A DNA stretch of 64,000 bases from Bryoerythrophyllum caledonicum (lineage: Eukaryota > Streptophyta > Bryopsida > Pottiales > Pottiaceae). Below, piece after piece: positions 10,011 to 20,877 of this stretch. The notes below the pieces were generated by a model. That model was not told the DNA's origin and searched no databases. It saw nothing but the letters and a program-made list of their open reading frames with translations. Each line of letters starts with the position of its first letter. Position 1 is the first letter of the stretch. The stretch lies in assembly GCA_963971425.1 (NCBI GenBank), contig OZ020517.1, forward strand, positions 31,344,734 through 31,408,733. Direction: 5' to 3'. Position numbers and translations under genes: made by a program.

Positions 10011-10131
10011 CACCTCGAACCCGGATTGACTGTAGTGAGCGGGGTTCAAGGCCCATGTTGGCCACGCCGATCGCAAATAACTCTGCGTTGCCCCACCATC
10101 TCCGTCGCCCAATTTTCTTGATTGTATCGCA

Positions 10132-10505
10132 ATGGCGGAGTCTGCAAAGGTAGGTTTCGTGAGCCCGATTTCGTGTGCTTGGGATTGGGATTTCAAATGA
10201 ACATTTGTGTTGTGTCAAAGATGGCGATTGGACATCGGGCGGCGTTTGTGCCGAGGCTATTGTAGCGGCGGCGTGGATACGCCACGCTTTATGAGCGCGC
10301 AGATAAGTTCTTGGTTTGATTCTCTTGTTTTTATATTCTAGTTTTGCTAAGTCTATTTGTTTTTTATATGCAGGATTATCCAAGCCTGCGTCTCTTATTG
10401 AGGGTTGCTCGGATGGCTTTACTCGCAGTGGCGGCCAACCAGAATTTCATGGGTCCTAGATTCGAAGGCTAGGAGAGCCACTTGAAGGCTAAAACCAGGC
10501 CTTGA
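10132..10505 (+). pseudogene. Mini-gene copy 4 (premature stop)
   Basis: Exon 1 10132-10149 and exon 2 10374-10505, intron 224 bases. Several replacements (DYPSL, LLLRVARMALLAVAAN, NFMG) and TAG at 10470-10472 remove the last 11 residues. The stop is a T-to-A change relative to the TTG of the intact copies. Confidence 0.6.
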
Positions 10506-10639
10506 CACCTCGAACCCGGATTGACTGTAGTGAGCGGAGTAGTGAGCGGGGTTTAAGGCCCATGTTGGCCACGCCGATCGCAAATAACTCTGCTTCGCCC
10601 CCACCATCTCCGTCGCCCATTTTTCTTGATTGTGTCGCA

Positions 10640-11013
10640 ATGGCGGAGTCTGCGAAGGTAGGTTTCGTGAGCCCGATTTCATGTGCTTGGGATTGGGATT
10701 TCAAATGAACGTTTGTGTTGTGTCAAAGATGGCGATTGGACATCGGGCGGCATTTGCGGTGAGGCTATTGTAGCGGCGGCGTCGACACGCCACGCTTTAT
10801 CAGCGCGCAGATAAGTTCTTGGTATGATTTTCTTGTTTTTATATTCTAGTTTTGCTAAGTGTATGTGTTTTTGATATGCAGGATTTTCCAAGCTTGCGTC
10901 TCTTATCGAAGGTTGCTGGAGTGGCTTTAGTCGTGGTGGGGGCCAACCAGAATATCATGGGTCCTAGATTCGAAGGCTTGGAGAGCCACTTGAAAGCTAA
11001 AGTCGGGCCTTGA
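10640..11013 (+). CDS. Mini-gene copy 5, intact 49-residue protein
   Basis: Exons 10640-10657 and 10882-11013, intron 10658-10881 (224 bases). Intact, with conservative changes from copy 2: VALVVVGANQN in the hydrophobic part, LESHLKAKVGP at the end. The mild replacements (L/V, A/V, D/E) look like a protein under constraint. Confidence 0.55.
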
Positions 11014-11147
11014 CACCTCGAACCCGGATTGACTGTAGTGAGCGGGGTAGTGAGCGGGGTTTAAGGCCCATCTTGGCCACGCCGATCGCAAACAACTCTG
11101 CATCGCCCCCACCATCTCCGTCGCCCGATTTTCTTGATTGTATCGCA

Positions 11148-11481
11148 ATGGCGGAGTCTACGAAGGTAGGTTTCGTGAGCCCGATTTCGTATGCTTGGGA
11201 TTGGGATTTCAAATGAACGTTTGTATTGTGTTAGAGATGGGGATTGGACATCGGGCGGCGTTTGCGCGGAGGCTATTGTAGCGGCGGCGTGGACACGCCA
11301 CGCTTTATCAGCGCGCAAATAAGTTCTTGGTTTGATTTTCTTGTTTTTTTATTCTAGTTTTGCTAAGTGTATTTGTTTTTTATATGTAGGATTATCCAAG
11401 CCTGCGTCTTTGATCGAAGGTTGCTGGGGTGGCCTTCCTCGCGGTGGGGGCCAACTAGTATCTTATGGGTTTTAGCCCTGA
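11148..11481 (+). pseudogene. Mini-gene copy 6 (two stops, truncated)
   Basis: Exon 1 11148-11165 reads MAESTK; the 224-base intron has a TAG acceptor (TATATGTAG) where others have CAG. Exon 2 from 11390 has TGA at 11411-11413 after DYPSLRL, a second stop after GAN, and a ~40-base deletion near the end. Clearly dead. It ends the array. Confidence 0.7.
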
Positions 11482-11482
11482 C

Positions 11483-12433
11483 ACCGCGAACCTGGTTGTT
11501 TCGGCGTCCGTTCGTCTGGTAGTGTCCGTCTGTTTGTCTATTCAATGGAGGTAGTTGTCTGTCTGATAGAGAATATACCTGAATATTCCGAAAATATTTT
11601 AGAATATTCCTATAGATGAAGAGAATTTTTGCTAAAATATTCTAAGCATCTGTCTAGTAATGGAACTGTCCATCATGTCCGTCTGTCCGACTCTCTGTCC
11701 GTCCACTGTCTTTGGACCCCTGTCCGTCTTTGCAGACAACCCTGACCGCGAAGAGCGGCCTTTCAACCTGCGCGCCTTTTCGCCTTCATGCGCCCTTCTT
11801 CCCACGATAACGGCCACTTTCGCCCAAATCTTTTTCGCGCTGCCCGTATCTCTTATCGGCATTCTCGCCGAAAGCCCCTTCTCCCCCCGCCTTCTTCGGA
11901 TCACCGAAAGCCTCTTCTCGCCCTGACACGTGTACTCTATGGGGGACCCGGCCTTCTCGGCGGCTGCCGGCGCGAAGTGTCATCCACATCGTTCGCGTTT
12001 GGCGCCATCTTTGGCACAATCCATTGTGTTGTGTAGTACACTGCCGGAAGGGTTGTGCTTGTCTCCGCGTGAATGGAGCTCCTCGATCTCAATCTCTCCA
12101 TACAGGACAGGTCGAATGGGAATTTTGGCGAGCAGCGCCACCAACCGTTGCCGATAACGGGGCAGTAGGGAAAACAAGGAGGCGTCAAGGGAGAAAGAAA
12201 CCGGCTGGCATGCGTGAGAAGGGGGTTGGAGGACCTTGATGCTGCGATTAGGGTTGGCCGGCATGCAGATTACCTGAAGAAACACGGTGACAAGGTTCTT
12301 CGGATGGGCGATTCGAAGAGGAAGTAGTCCAAGCTTATCGCCTACATTCCCTCGGATATAAGGAGGCGGCTACTCGGTTTAGGCGGCGTATAGGCGTTCA
12401 TCATCACCATCAACGTGAAACCCTAAACTAGCC
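11483..12433. other. Intergenic, GC-rich, with degenerate GTCCGTCT repeats
   Basis: 11500-11720 holds a degenerate (GTCCGTCT)n-like tract. 11730-12330 is GC-rich with several overlapping ORFs on both strands, none with a recognisable motif. No gene called. Confidence 0.4.
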
Positions 12434-12553
12434 ATGGCAAAGTTTTGTGTGGCGGCACCATTTTCCGCACTTTTAATCTGTGTTTTTTGCCGTCTAGCGA
12501 CATATCCAGGAAGTCCTAGCTCTGCATCAGCGATCGCTGCTTCAAAACTTTAA
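12434..12553 (+). CDS. Short ORF with signal-peptide-like start (39 residues)
   Basis: ATG in an excellent plant start context (GCCATGGC). The product begins MAKFCVAAPFSALLICVFC, a possible secretion signal, followed by a Ser/Ala-rich tail and TAA. It may be a small secreted peptide, the first exon of a longer gene, or chance. No homologous family recognised. Confidence 0.25.
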   Translation: MAKFCVAAPFSALLICVFCRLATYPGSPSSASAIAASKL

Positions 12554-13060
12554 AATCACCAACTGTACTTTTCAGTAAGTTCTCTGCCCTTCTTTCTTTC
12601 CATTTCATTCCATTTCGGTAATGAAATGGAATTCTTTTTTTCCATTTTTTTTCGGTAAGTTCCCTACCCGTCTGTTTTCCATTTCAAATGTGGGGCGTTG
12701 GAAAGTAAGCTGTGTGAAGATGTAGGAAATTTTCAAAAGTGTTCAGTTTTGTAGTTTGAGGATTTTAGGGTTCCCGATATTCGTTTCAGGCGGTAAAGTT
12801 TCATGTTCGGCAATGTCTTCCCTCGCAGGTCCGTAAAAATTTTGAAGCGTATAGGCAGGGTTGTCATACTGGACGGACGTCCTGTTCGCCCGTTCGGTAG
12901 AGCTCTCGCCCGTCCAATACAGTCAACATAGGAATGACTTACCTGTAAGGTAAAAAACAGGTGACATGGCAGCCACGTATGAACTAAAGTGCTGCCACGC
13001 AGAATTTAAACTAAAAAAATGAATAGTTGACTACATAAAATAATATATTAGCCGCATGGA
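12554..13060. other. Intergenic, no gene seen
   Basis: Contains a short tandem of TTCCATTTC words (12595-12690). No coding signal. Confidence 0.4.
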
Positions 13061-13345
13061 CGTGTCCGCCTTTAAATGATAGGGGCGGAGGCGTCACCGC
13101 CCCTCCCCGCCCAATTTTGGAATCAGGATCTTTGAAAGGCCATATCTCACTCAAAATTAGTCCAAAATAAGCGTGTGATATATTTTTTGGCATCTACAGA
13201 AAATTTAGGTGTCAAGTCGCAACTTAAACGCTTGATTTGGGCTATTTTTGAGTGAGGTATACCCATTCAAATATTTTGGCTCCAAATTTAGGCAAGGAAG
13301 GGGCGGGGACGTTAGGGGCGGAGACGTGAGGGCGAGGACTCAACC
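13061..13345. mobile_element. Inverted-repeat (fold-back) element, ~285 bp
   Basis: The left arm (GTCACCGCCCCTCCCCGCCC...CATATCTCACTCAAAATTAGTCCAAAATAAGCG, ~13090-13172) pairs imperfectly with the right arm (CGCTTGATTTGGGCTATTTTTGAGTGAGGTATACC...GGGGCGGGGAC...GGGGCGGAGAC, ~13228-13330). The spacer is about 55 bases. No coding capacity. Confidence 0.5.
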
Positions 13346-13788
13346 CTTTGAAGGTTGTAGAGGAACAAAGTTGGGCAAACTCCATTCTCGCCTTGGCAAA
13401 GGCCTTCCTCCTTCCCATGCGTTAGAGAAACGATATTTTTAATGTAAATTTAGTTTTCCTTCCAACTTCTAGGGAATGACATGATTGCCGTGATGAATGA
13501 GGAATGCAAAGATCTTGTCGGAATCAAATATAACAGCTTTTTGCTCTAAATGATTCTATTGGACTTGAATTAGGAGAAGAAGAAGAACTACGGTCTTATA
13601 ATGGGACCGGCGTGAATGTAGTGTTTGTTCATTCTCTTCACTAAGCATATGGCCACGAGAGATAGGCTAGTGTATAAAGAACTACTTCCCCCTCTCGAGG
13701 GTAAACACTTTTCCACACTAAGTGCTTCCCTACACTAATTGCATTAAAGATAACTGACATGTCATCTCCCCCAAGGGCTTTGTGGGTC

Positions 13789-13988
13789 NNNNNNNNNNNN
13801 NNNNNNNNNNNNNNNNNNNNNNNNNNNNNNNNNNNNNNNNNNNNNNNNNNNNNNNNNNNNNNNNNNNNNNNNNNNNNNNNNNNNNNNNNNNNNNNNNNNN
13901 NNNNNNNNNNNNNNNNNNNNNNNNNNNNNNNNNNNNNNNNNNNNNNNNNNNNNNNNNNNNNNNNNNNNNNNNNNNNNNNNNNNNNNNN
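13789..13988. other. Assembly gap (200 N)
   Basis: Exactly 200 N, probably a placeholder of unknown true length. It interrupts the GT47 gene. Confidence 0.99.
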
Positions 13989-14311
13989 CCCAGCCCCGCG
14001 TTCTGCACGCTCGGGCACCAGTTCGTCCACAGGCTCAGATTCTCGCACTGCGACACCATCTCCTGGTTAAAGTACGCCGGCATCTCATACATGTAAATGT
14101 ACCGCCCTTCGCACGCATCCACGCCCTCGCTAGACGACGCCATCACTCCCATGATCTCACGATCCCTCGACGCGAATCCTCGACCCACATGCACAGACCT
14201 GACCACAAGAAGCGCCCACCACAGCGCGACCGCGACCGACACGAATACACATCTGGAGCGAAACCGCGACGTCGATATCATCACCAACTGCCTCGGTACC
14301 AGTTTCTCCAT
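13989..14311 (-). CDS. GT47 (exostosin-like) glycosyltransferase, N-terminal part only
   Basis: From the ATG at 14311 the frame encodes a type II membrane topology: a short basic cytosolic start, one membrane anchor (about residues 20-40, VFVSVAVALWWALLVV), a lumenal stem, then CEGRYIYMYEMPAYFNQ and CENLSLWTNWC...NAGL, the start of the plant GT47 catalytic region (compare the C-x-G-K/R-Y-x-Y-x-Y/E-x-P-x-x-F-N pattern of MUR3/XLT2-type enzymes). These Golgi enzymes add sugars to xyloglucan, xylan or pectin. A possible GTG start upstream is rejected. The rest is lost in the gap, and nothing recognisably GT47 lies on the far side (13641-13788), so an intron or missing sequence intervenes. Exact substrate cannot be told. 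Confidence 0.7.
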
Positions 14312-14534
14312 CTCACCCTCTGCTTTCACTCCTTCAACACCATCCTCTCCTCGGATCACAACACATGATCATCTCCTCGACGTGACCATAATACTAGCTA
14401 CAGCGAAGCGATACATGATCAGAAGATCCATATCCAGAGCCGCTCCATCGATTCTCTGTCCCTGATAGAAAAACAACAACGTCAGAAGCGGAAGCGTCTT
14501 CTTCATTTTAACGTATGCATGCATGCACGATCAC
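14312..14534. promoter_or_regulatory. Upstream region of the GT47 gene
   Basis: Divergent 5' flank with GCATGCATGC (about 14515-14524), which resembles the plant RY-type CATGCATG element. No TATA box could be assigned with confidence. Confidence 0.25.
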
Positions 14535-14680
14535 AACCTTAAACGTCACAAGGTGCCACTGGTAACCATACATTAGTGTTAATTTAAATGACCTCCAAAT
14601 GAAAGATGTTACTCGCAAAGGTGTAGGTCGTGCTACATTTTTTTGTATTCTACAGAGTAAAATATGTACGCCATATTCAT
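14535..14680 (+). repeat. R2 short repeat, partial copy
   Basis: Shares AACGTCACAAGGTGCCACTGG, CAAATGAAAGATGTTA and TTGTATTCTACAGAGTAAAAT with the fuller R2 copy at 15308-15515. A 24-bp tandem duplication (GTGACTTTGAACTCGACAGTA) follows at 14703-14750. Confidence 0.5.
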
Positions 14681-15307
14681 AAATTTCAGAGTCTCAAATG
14701 AGTGACTTTGAACTCGACAGTAGTGACTTTGAACTCGACAGTAGTAGGGATGGAAGTCTCAAACTTAGTGAAATGTCTCAGTCTAACGAATATTACCCGT
14801 CTGACATATTTTTAAAGGTATTTAACGTAGGCCCTAAACCCTAAACTTGGTTGCCTTGTCCCCACCGATTCATGACTTGTAACATGGGTTTTGCAGGTGT
14901 ATGCAACAAGTAAGACAGACAGGGAGACGCCTTGTTTTCTAAAGAGATTGGATGATTCTTGGGGATTGAGTGATATGGAAGAATGTTGTAGAGTCTCTTG
15001 GTAGCTTTGTCTGCAATCATCATCTTGTGCAACTTGTTTACCGGATGTTGTGATGATTTTTCAGTTGCGAGGGTTGTGGTGATTATTGATGAGGGAACAC
15101 CATTCATTCGTTTTGTAGCCGGTTCATGGAAATGGGAGATTTAAGGAAATGTAGATGGAAGAGTAGCCAATGTGCTCATTTATTCTATCACCACTCTTTA
15201 TTTGTCAACTGTTATTGTCACATAATTCACAACAATTTTAACCCTTAAATGCCGTAATTTTTGGAGACGGAGGTGCAGAGGCCTATTTTGGGCTTCTCTA
15301 GTGGTAA

Positions 15308-15515
15308 AGGGTTAAACGTCAGAAGGTGCCAATTGGTGGTCACAATACTCTATAGTTGTATTTGAACATGATATTGAAATGACCTTCAAATGAAAGATGT
15401 TAGTTGAAGAATCTTCAATCCAATGGTGTCAATCTTGTTAAACTTTGATACATTTTTTTTTGTATTCTGTAGTGTAAAATAAGTGCTTGTATGTTCTGGC
15501 GTTTACGGGTTAATA
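15308..15515 (+). mobile_element. R2 short terminal-inverted-repeat element (MITE-like)
   Basis: About 208 bp. The left end GGGTTAAACGTCAGAAGG is roughly inverted at the right end (CTGGCGTTTACGGGTTAA). The interior carries CAAATGAAAGATGTTAGTTGAAGA, ATCTTCAATCCAA and TTGTATTCTGTAGTGTAAAAT. Related copies are at 14535 and 29222 (plus) and 31140 (minus). Non-coding. Confidence 0.55.
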
Positions 15516-15984
15516 TATCAACTTGTGAACTAGGATATATATGATCCTATATCTATTGCAAATAGAAGTAAATGCATTATTGTTGTGAGAACTACTCACG
15601 AAAGTATGTAGAATTGTTGTATACTTGATGTGAGGTAGTGTCGCAATGTTTGAGTGTAAACAAGATTGATGGATGAAATGTTAAAATTAAAAACATGATG
15701 AAAATATAACACAATGTATCTATATCTTTGTATGTAATTAAATATTGTTTGTCTAGGGATCTCGGATAGTTTGTGTTGAAATCTATCAGATGAAATCTTG
15801 AATTGCGTCAAAACCGGGACAAGTTTCATGCCAAGACTACCCCTGTTCACGATGGATATTTACACTTGCAAAGGTGATACCCTGTAAAGCTGAGACCTAA
15901 GTAACATGGTATTGCTACATGAGAGGGTTTCACACTCGTATAAGATCTCTCACTAGAACAAGGTCTTACATCGAGACAGAGTGA

Positions 15985-16105
15985 TACCCAAGATAGGTGA
16001 AACCCGCAATTCCATGTCTCGCCACGTTATCAAAACTCCCAACACTTTCTACATTGAAGGTGGACAACACTTATCCTTTTGTTTAACAAAATATTGTTAT
16101 GGTTG
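15985..16105 (+). repeat. R3 dispersed repeat, copy a
   Basis: Shares CCATGTCTCG..., CAACACTTTCTACATTGAAGG and GACAACACTTAT with 16975-17105 and 19035-19175. It may be part of an LTR or another short dispersed element. 15516-15984 and 16106-16725 show no gene. Confidence 0.4.
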
Positions 16106-16725
16106 GATAACCTATCACCACCATCAACCCCAGAATCGACAGTCTTATGTGGGCCAAAACCGCCAGCCGCCCACCCCATTTCCAAAATTTTAGGAAAGTC
16201 AGTTTATAATTGGGTCTCAGTTTATAATTGGTTCAGAGCTCTCGGTTTTTAGTCTCTTGTGCTCACAGTGATGGGTGCTTTGACAAGTGGTCATTAGCAC
16301 AACTTACTATGGAAGTAGAGAGTTTTGTATGTCGAGGAATGGGTCACGGCTTACTATCCACTTTAAAAATTTGTAGCAATTTCAATATGAAGAAATAAAT
16401 GGTCACAACAATTGCAATATTCATGAAATCCTATTTTGAATTCCCAAAAAAACTCTTACCACATATACAAACGCTATAAATAGGTCAACAAGCTTAAGTT
16501 GGTGGTTATAGGTCATCCAACCTTATGTAGAACAAAACCTTGTGAAGCCAAAATCCGAAAGATACTCTTTGGAATAACGCCCTTTGGAAGATTGCTTTGT
16601 CCTTTTGATATTCCTTTTGAATCAAATGTGATCTTTGGAGGAATCCTTCAAATGCGCCCTTTGACTTATAGTAGAAAATTTGACTTGGAGAACTTAAGGG
16701 AAGTGGCTAATAAAGGGACTTGAGG

Positions 16726-16974
16726 GTAGTGGAGAATTGGGGGATTTTGGAAGTAGGGACTTAGAGACTTGGGGACTTAAGGAAAATGAAGACTTGGGGG
16801 ACTTAGGGGACTTGGAGGACTTGAAGGAAGTGTGGACTTGAGGGACTTGAAGGAAGTGAGGACTTGGGGGACTTGAAGGAAATAAGGACTTGGGGGACTT
16901 GAAGGAAATGAGGACTTGAGGGACTTGAAGGAAGTGAGGACTTGGGGGGGCTTGAAGAAAGTGGAGACTTGAAG
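16726..16974. repeat. Minisatellite, ~26-bp unit
   Basis: About nine imperfect copies of a unit like GACTTGGGGGACTTGAAGGA plus AATGAG. The long minus-strand frames across it are repeat artefacts. R3 repeat copy b follows immediately at 16975, the same arrangement as at 18765-19030. Confidence 0.75.
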
Positions 16975-17105
16975 GATATCCATTGTTGGATTATATACAA
17001 GCCACAGAGTGGAGCGAGTCATGTCCCGCCCCATCATTGAGACATCCAGCACTTTTAATATTGAAAGTAGACTATACTTGTCCATATATAAAATAAAATA
17101 CAACT
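16975..17105 (+). repeat. R3 dispersed repeat, copy b
   Basis: Carries ATTGTTGGATTATATAC, CATGTCCCG and CCAGCACTTTTAATATTGAAAG, matching copies at 15985 and 19035. Confidence 0.45.
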
Positions 17106-18764
17106 GGATACCTAATAATCCTAAAACCTAGGCATGGGACCATGTCCTGGCACAATACCATGTCTCGACACGCCGACACATGGTCTTGCACCTAGGAGTT
17201 GGTGCCTTTAGAATGATGAAGATTTGTATTAGAAATGGGGCAATGGCCGACTTGCTCTTGAAGTCTTTATAGAAGACGTGGCAGGGAAGCCGTTGGCGAG
17301 GGGCATGCCACAACAGTATTGCAATGCCGCTCCTCCGTATTCGGTTCCAAGGAGGCCGATCACGCGAATAAATCAGTCGGCAAGAACAGTGGAGCAGCCG
17401 ACGCACCTAGAGTTTGGCGGGAAGCTAATTGCGGTGGTGCAATAGGTAGAAGGGTGGAGGACTGATTGTGGTTAGCGATAAAGCTCGGAAGTGCAGCCTG
17501 TTATGGTGTAGATCAATCTTGGTTCTTGTCTTCTCTTTTCTCTATGGAATTGGCTTTTCAAATTTGCTTAATGAACCAATACCTCTCAAGTTAGGGTTTG
17601 AAGCTCATTGACGAGTTTCGACAAATTTTACGTAGTCGTAATTATTATTTTTCCTATTTCATACTTTAGGTATATGCAAGTTGACGATGCAAAGAAAGTG
17701 TGCCCCCAGATAGAGCTGATGCAAGTGCCGATGGCGCACGGCCATGCCAATGTCAGCAGGTATCAAGACGCCGACGCATAGGTAGGGACCGTAGGGTTAC
17801 ATCTATTCATTTCACAATAAGCAAGGTGATGTAAATGAAGCAAAATCACGCAAGCCTATCCATCCCTGTGAAGTTCTTAGTTCTATTGCATCCAGGTTTT
17901 TGTAGTGATGTTGCAAGCGAGGATTTCCGAGGTATACTTGGACCTCACCAAAGTTGAACCTCATCCTCCCAAGCTTGCATTGCTTCTGGAGAAAGGAAAG
18001 CTTTTCATTTGGATGTCTTAGGTCTCTTACAAGTAAATTTTTAACGTGAGGCCTTTTTCATTGCGTGAGGGATTTCAAAGAGCACTACCAATATAGTGCA
18101 ATAATCTTTTCGGGTGATGATGTAGGAGGGTGGAGATGTAGGAAAGTGGCTCTGTCAAAGCGACCCAACTCCAAAGTTTGTTGCACTGCTGACATGTAGA
18201 ATTGTGATTGCCGTTGAGCTTTGTGCAACTATTTTGGCAGAGACAAACTTCACTTATTTAGCAGGCATTGGCTACAACATGGAATAATAATTTGATGTAT
18301 TTGTAAAGTCATCCACGTAAACTAGAAAATAATCCCTCTTTAGTATATTCTTTCTCCACTCTACATATTGATTAGTGAAGGAAGAGTTTGCATGATGAAT
18401 ATTAGCTACCATTTCTTGGGTCATCAAGGCTTGAGATTATAGATGTGCATGCATCTCGAGGGAATTTGAGGTGAATTTGATATTAATCGCATTTCTTTGT
18501 AATTTGATTTTCTAGTGACTCCAATTTTTGACAAGTTTTACGTCACTAGGGACTTCCTTTGCCTTGTCCGGGACAATGGATATCTACACTTGTGTATATA
18601 TATATAATGAAATATCAGTGATGTATGACATGCCTCATGGTTAGTTGGTTCATTAAAGAATATGAAAGTGTTCAAAAGAGGATGCTAGGACATCCAAACA
18701 CCCCTCCATATTTTGATATCCAATGAATCCATGTTGTGTAACATGTTGAAGTGGCATGGAGGAC
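17106..18764. other. Intergenic, possible faint retroelement remnants
   Basis: No intact gene. On the minus strand about 18420-18270 reads YFLVYVDDFTN, resembling the start of a Copia-type integrase core, but neighbouring frames are broken and no other domain is visible, so I do not call an element. Confidence 0.3.
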
Positions 18765-19030
18765 TTGAGGGAAGTGGGAACATGAGAGACTTGAGAGTAG
18801 TGGGGACATGAGCAACTTGAGAGTAGTCGAGATTTGAGCGACTTGAGAGTAGTGGAGATTTGAGGGAAGTGGGGGCTTGAGGATAGTGAGGACTTGTGGG
18901 ACTTGAGGGTAGTGAGGACTTGTGGGACTTGAGGGTAGTGAGGACTTGGAGAACTTGAGGGTAGTTGAGACTTGGAAGACTTGAGGAAAGTAGGAACTAA
19001 ACAAATTGAGGAACTTGGAGAACTTGTCCC
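18765..19030. repeat. Minisatellite, ~26-bp unit, related to 16726-16974
   Basis: About ten imperfect units of GACTTGAGGGTAGTGAGGAC type. It shares the GACTTGAGG core with the 16.7-kb array and is likewise followed by an R3 copy. Confidence 0.75.
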
Positions 19031-19175
19031 GTATATATACCTATCGTTGGATAATACGCAGGCGATAGAGAGGCACAAATCCATGTCCCAGAGGAAAACC
19101 TTTGGGTGCCACAACATCAGGACTTTGAGCACTTTGAATATTGGAAGTGAACAACACTTGTTTGATATAATAAAT
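19031..19175 (+). repeat. R3 dispersed repeat, copy c
   Basis: Carries CGTTGGATAATACGC, CCATGTCCCAGAGG, GCACTTTGAATATTGGAAGT and ACAACACTTGT. Its position directly after a minisatellite matches copy b. Confidence 0.45.
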
Positions 19176-20877
19176 TGATACTAATCTCTAATAGTTTTGT
19201 TATCTTTTCACCTAATTTTGAGCATTTTTGTGATGTTTCCAAGCATTTAAGCCACCTTTTAAGGTGTGGAAATATATATGAAAGGGTTCTAAAGACATAC
19301 TTTTACTTTAACAAGAATTTTACTTATAACTTCTAAACGACAATAACAATTTTATTATGGGCTAAAATAATTTTACTTGTTGTCTTTTTGCTTTAGAGGA
19401 TGTTTTCTATTGAGTAAAATTATAGTTTGGTGAGAAAATTTTACAAATAGTAAGACAGAAGTCACCATTGTCTCTTGTTGTGCTTAAAAGAGTCTAATTT
19501 ACATTTTTTATTTGTATGTGGCTTGAGTATTTCGGAATGTCCCAAAGTATGAAAACAACATCTTATTTGACACGTAATATGGAACCTTTTCTAGGTTTTT
19601 TTCAAAAAAATATTTAACTTTGTCTAACTTTAAATCCTTCACGTGGAAACGTATAAAGCGTCATCTTCAATGAAACTATTTGGAGTTATACATAAAAAAA
19701 TTCAAGAGATTCAATAAAAACTATTTGTGATGAACTCAAAAGTTTCACTACAATTTCATGTGTGCTTCACTAATGGTAAAATTTGACTCAATATTGCCTA
19801 AGTCAATAATCCCTGTAACCCAATATTCATTGTCATTCCTAACATAGTTGCGCATTTTATTGACATTGTTGTGCACTTGTTAGCATGCCTCACTCCATAA
19901 CCTCTTTGAACCAATATTGTTGCTTGAAATATTCATTTCATTGAAAAACCTTATTTAGGCATCATAATGTTTTCTTTTTCTTTTGTCAAATAAGAAAAAC
20001 TACATCCTAACAAAGCTAAGGTATTTTCCTATTTTCACAAAAAGTTGCAAAATCACCATGAATCTTGAGACATTTAATAGCAAGAACCAACCTAAATTTT
20101 TAGGCACAATTGTTGTTTTGAAATATAATAACACTCTCAAATCAATAGTTTGATGAAAAGCACAACCCACAAATTTAAAGAATGGTTGATGCCTTTCAAA
20201 AATTTGAAGCCATAGGACTTCACTGGCCATTGCTGTTGATTTCAACAATGAACTATAAGTAATTTCTCCACCTTCTTTGGCTTACACTATGTATATGTAA
20301 TTTTCATTAGATAATCAATATTATTTAAATGTTACATTTGTGAGAGTAGAAGAAGCAAGATGTAAGATGTCATAAACCCATTTGTATCATATACAAATTC
20401 ATTTTATGTAATATCAATAATATCACAAGTTTGATATATCATGAATACTTTGCAAAATATTCCATATTTTACTATGATATGAAAAATAGGAGTAGCATAA
20501 GAATTTTCAAGTAGATAAGCTTAAATTAATCCATACAGAAATACAAACCAATACATGGAAGAAATAGTTTCATATTTTTTTTTACAAATTCTATACATGG
20601 ACTTATGTACAATTGTATTTTTTTTCATCTTAAATTGCATTATTTCTTAACAAAATGCCTCTAGAATATGCCTATGAAAGGTTAGCATATCATTATCCCT
20701 TGAGGAAAATTTGAAAGACAACTAGTACATCATTTTACTGTGCTATTAGTCATCTTTTTGAAGTCATTAAATAGCCTTCAAAATCAAAACATGTAAAGTA
20801 CAATCATTCTTGATTTGTTTTCACAAGTTGTTTAAATGCATAAACAAATTGATAGATGGAAAATTTATGGAATCTTC
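19176..20877. other. AT-rich intergenic stretch, 3' flank of CFAP45
   Basis: No gene seen. The 82-codon frame at 20000-20248 (minus) has no motif and is rejected. Confidence 0.45.

Larger units (their letters stand above)
8480..11482 (+). repeat. Six-unit tandem array, ~508-bp unit, each a two-exon mini-gene
   Basis: Units begin at about 8480, 8993, 9501, 10008, 10503 and 11011; spacings are ~513, 508, 507, 495, 508 and a shortened last unit of ~468. Each has the same order: ACACCTCGAACCCGGATTGA, GAGCGGGG, AAGGCCCAT (a site-II-like TGGGCC on the other strand), a pyrimidine-rich leader, an ATG exon of 18 bases, an intron of exactly 224 bases with GT-AG ends, and a 132-base exon ending in TGA. 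Only ~130 bases separate one stop from the next start, so promoter, leader and 3' end must all fit there, or several copies share a transcript. Copies differ by scattered substitutions, so the array is not brand new. Confidence 0.85.

Noticed and set aside
12225-12330. Protein-like plus-strand reading (LDAAIRVGRHADYLKKHG)
   Set aside because: A TAG follows within 35 codons, no start or splice support, no family match.
16777-17103. Ser/Pro/Leu-rich minus frames at 16.8 and 18.7 kb
   Set aside because: They are translations of a 26-bp minisatellite.
17900-18420. Minus-strand text with YFLVYVDDFTN, like a Copia integrase core
   Set aside because: No second domain, broken frames and no LTRs seen; too weak to call an element.
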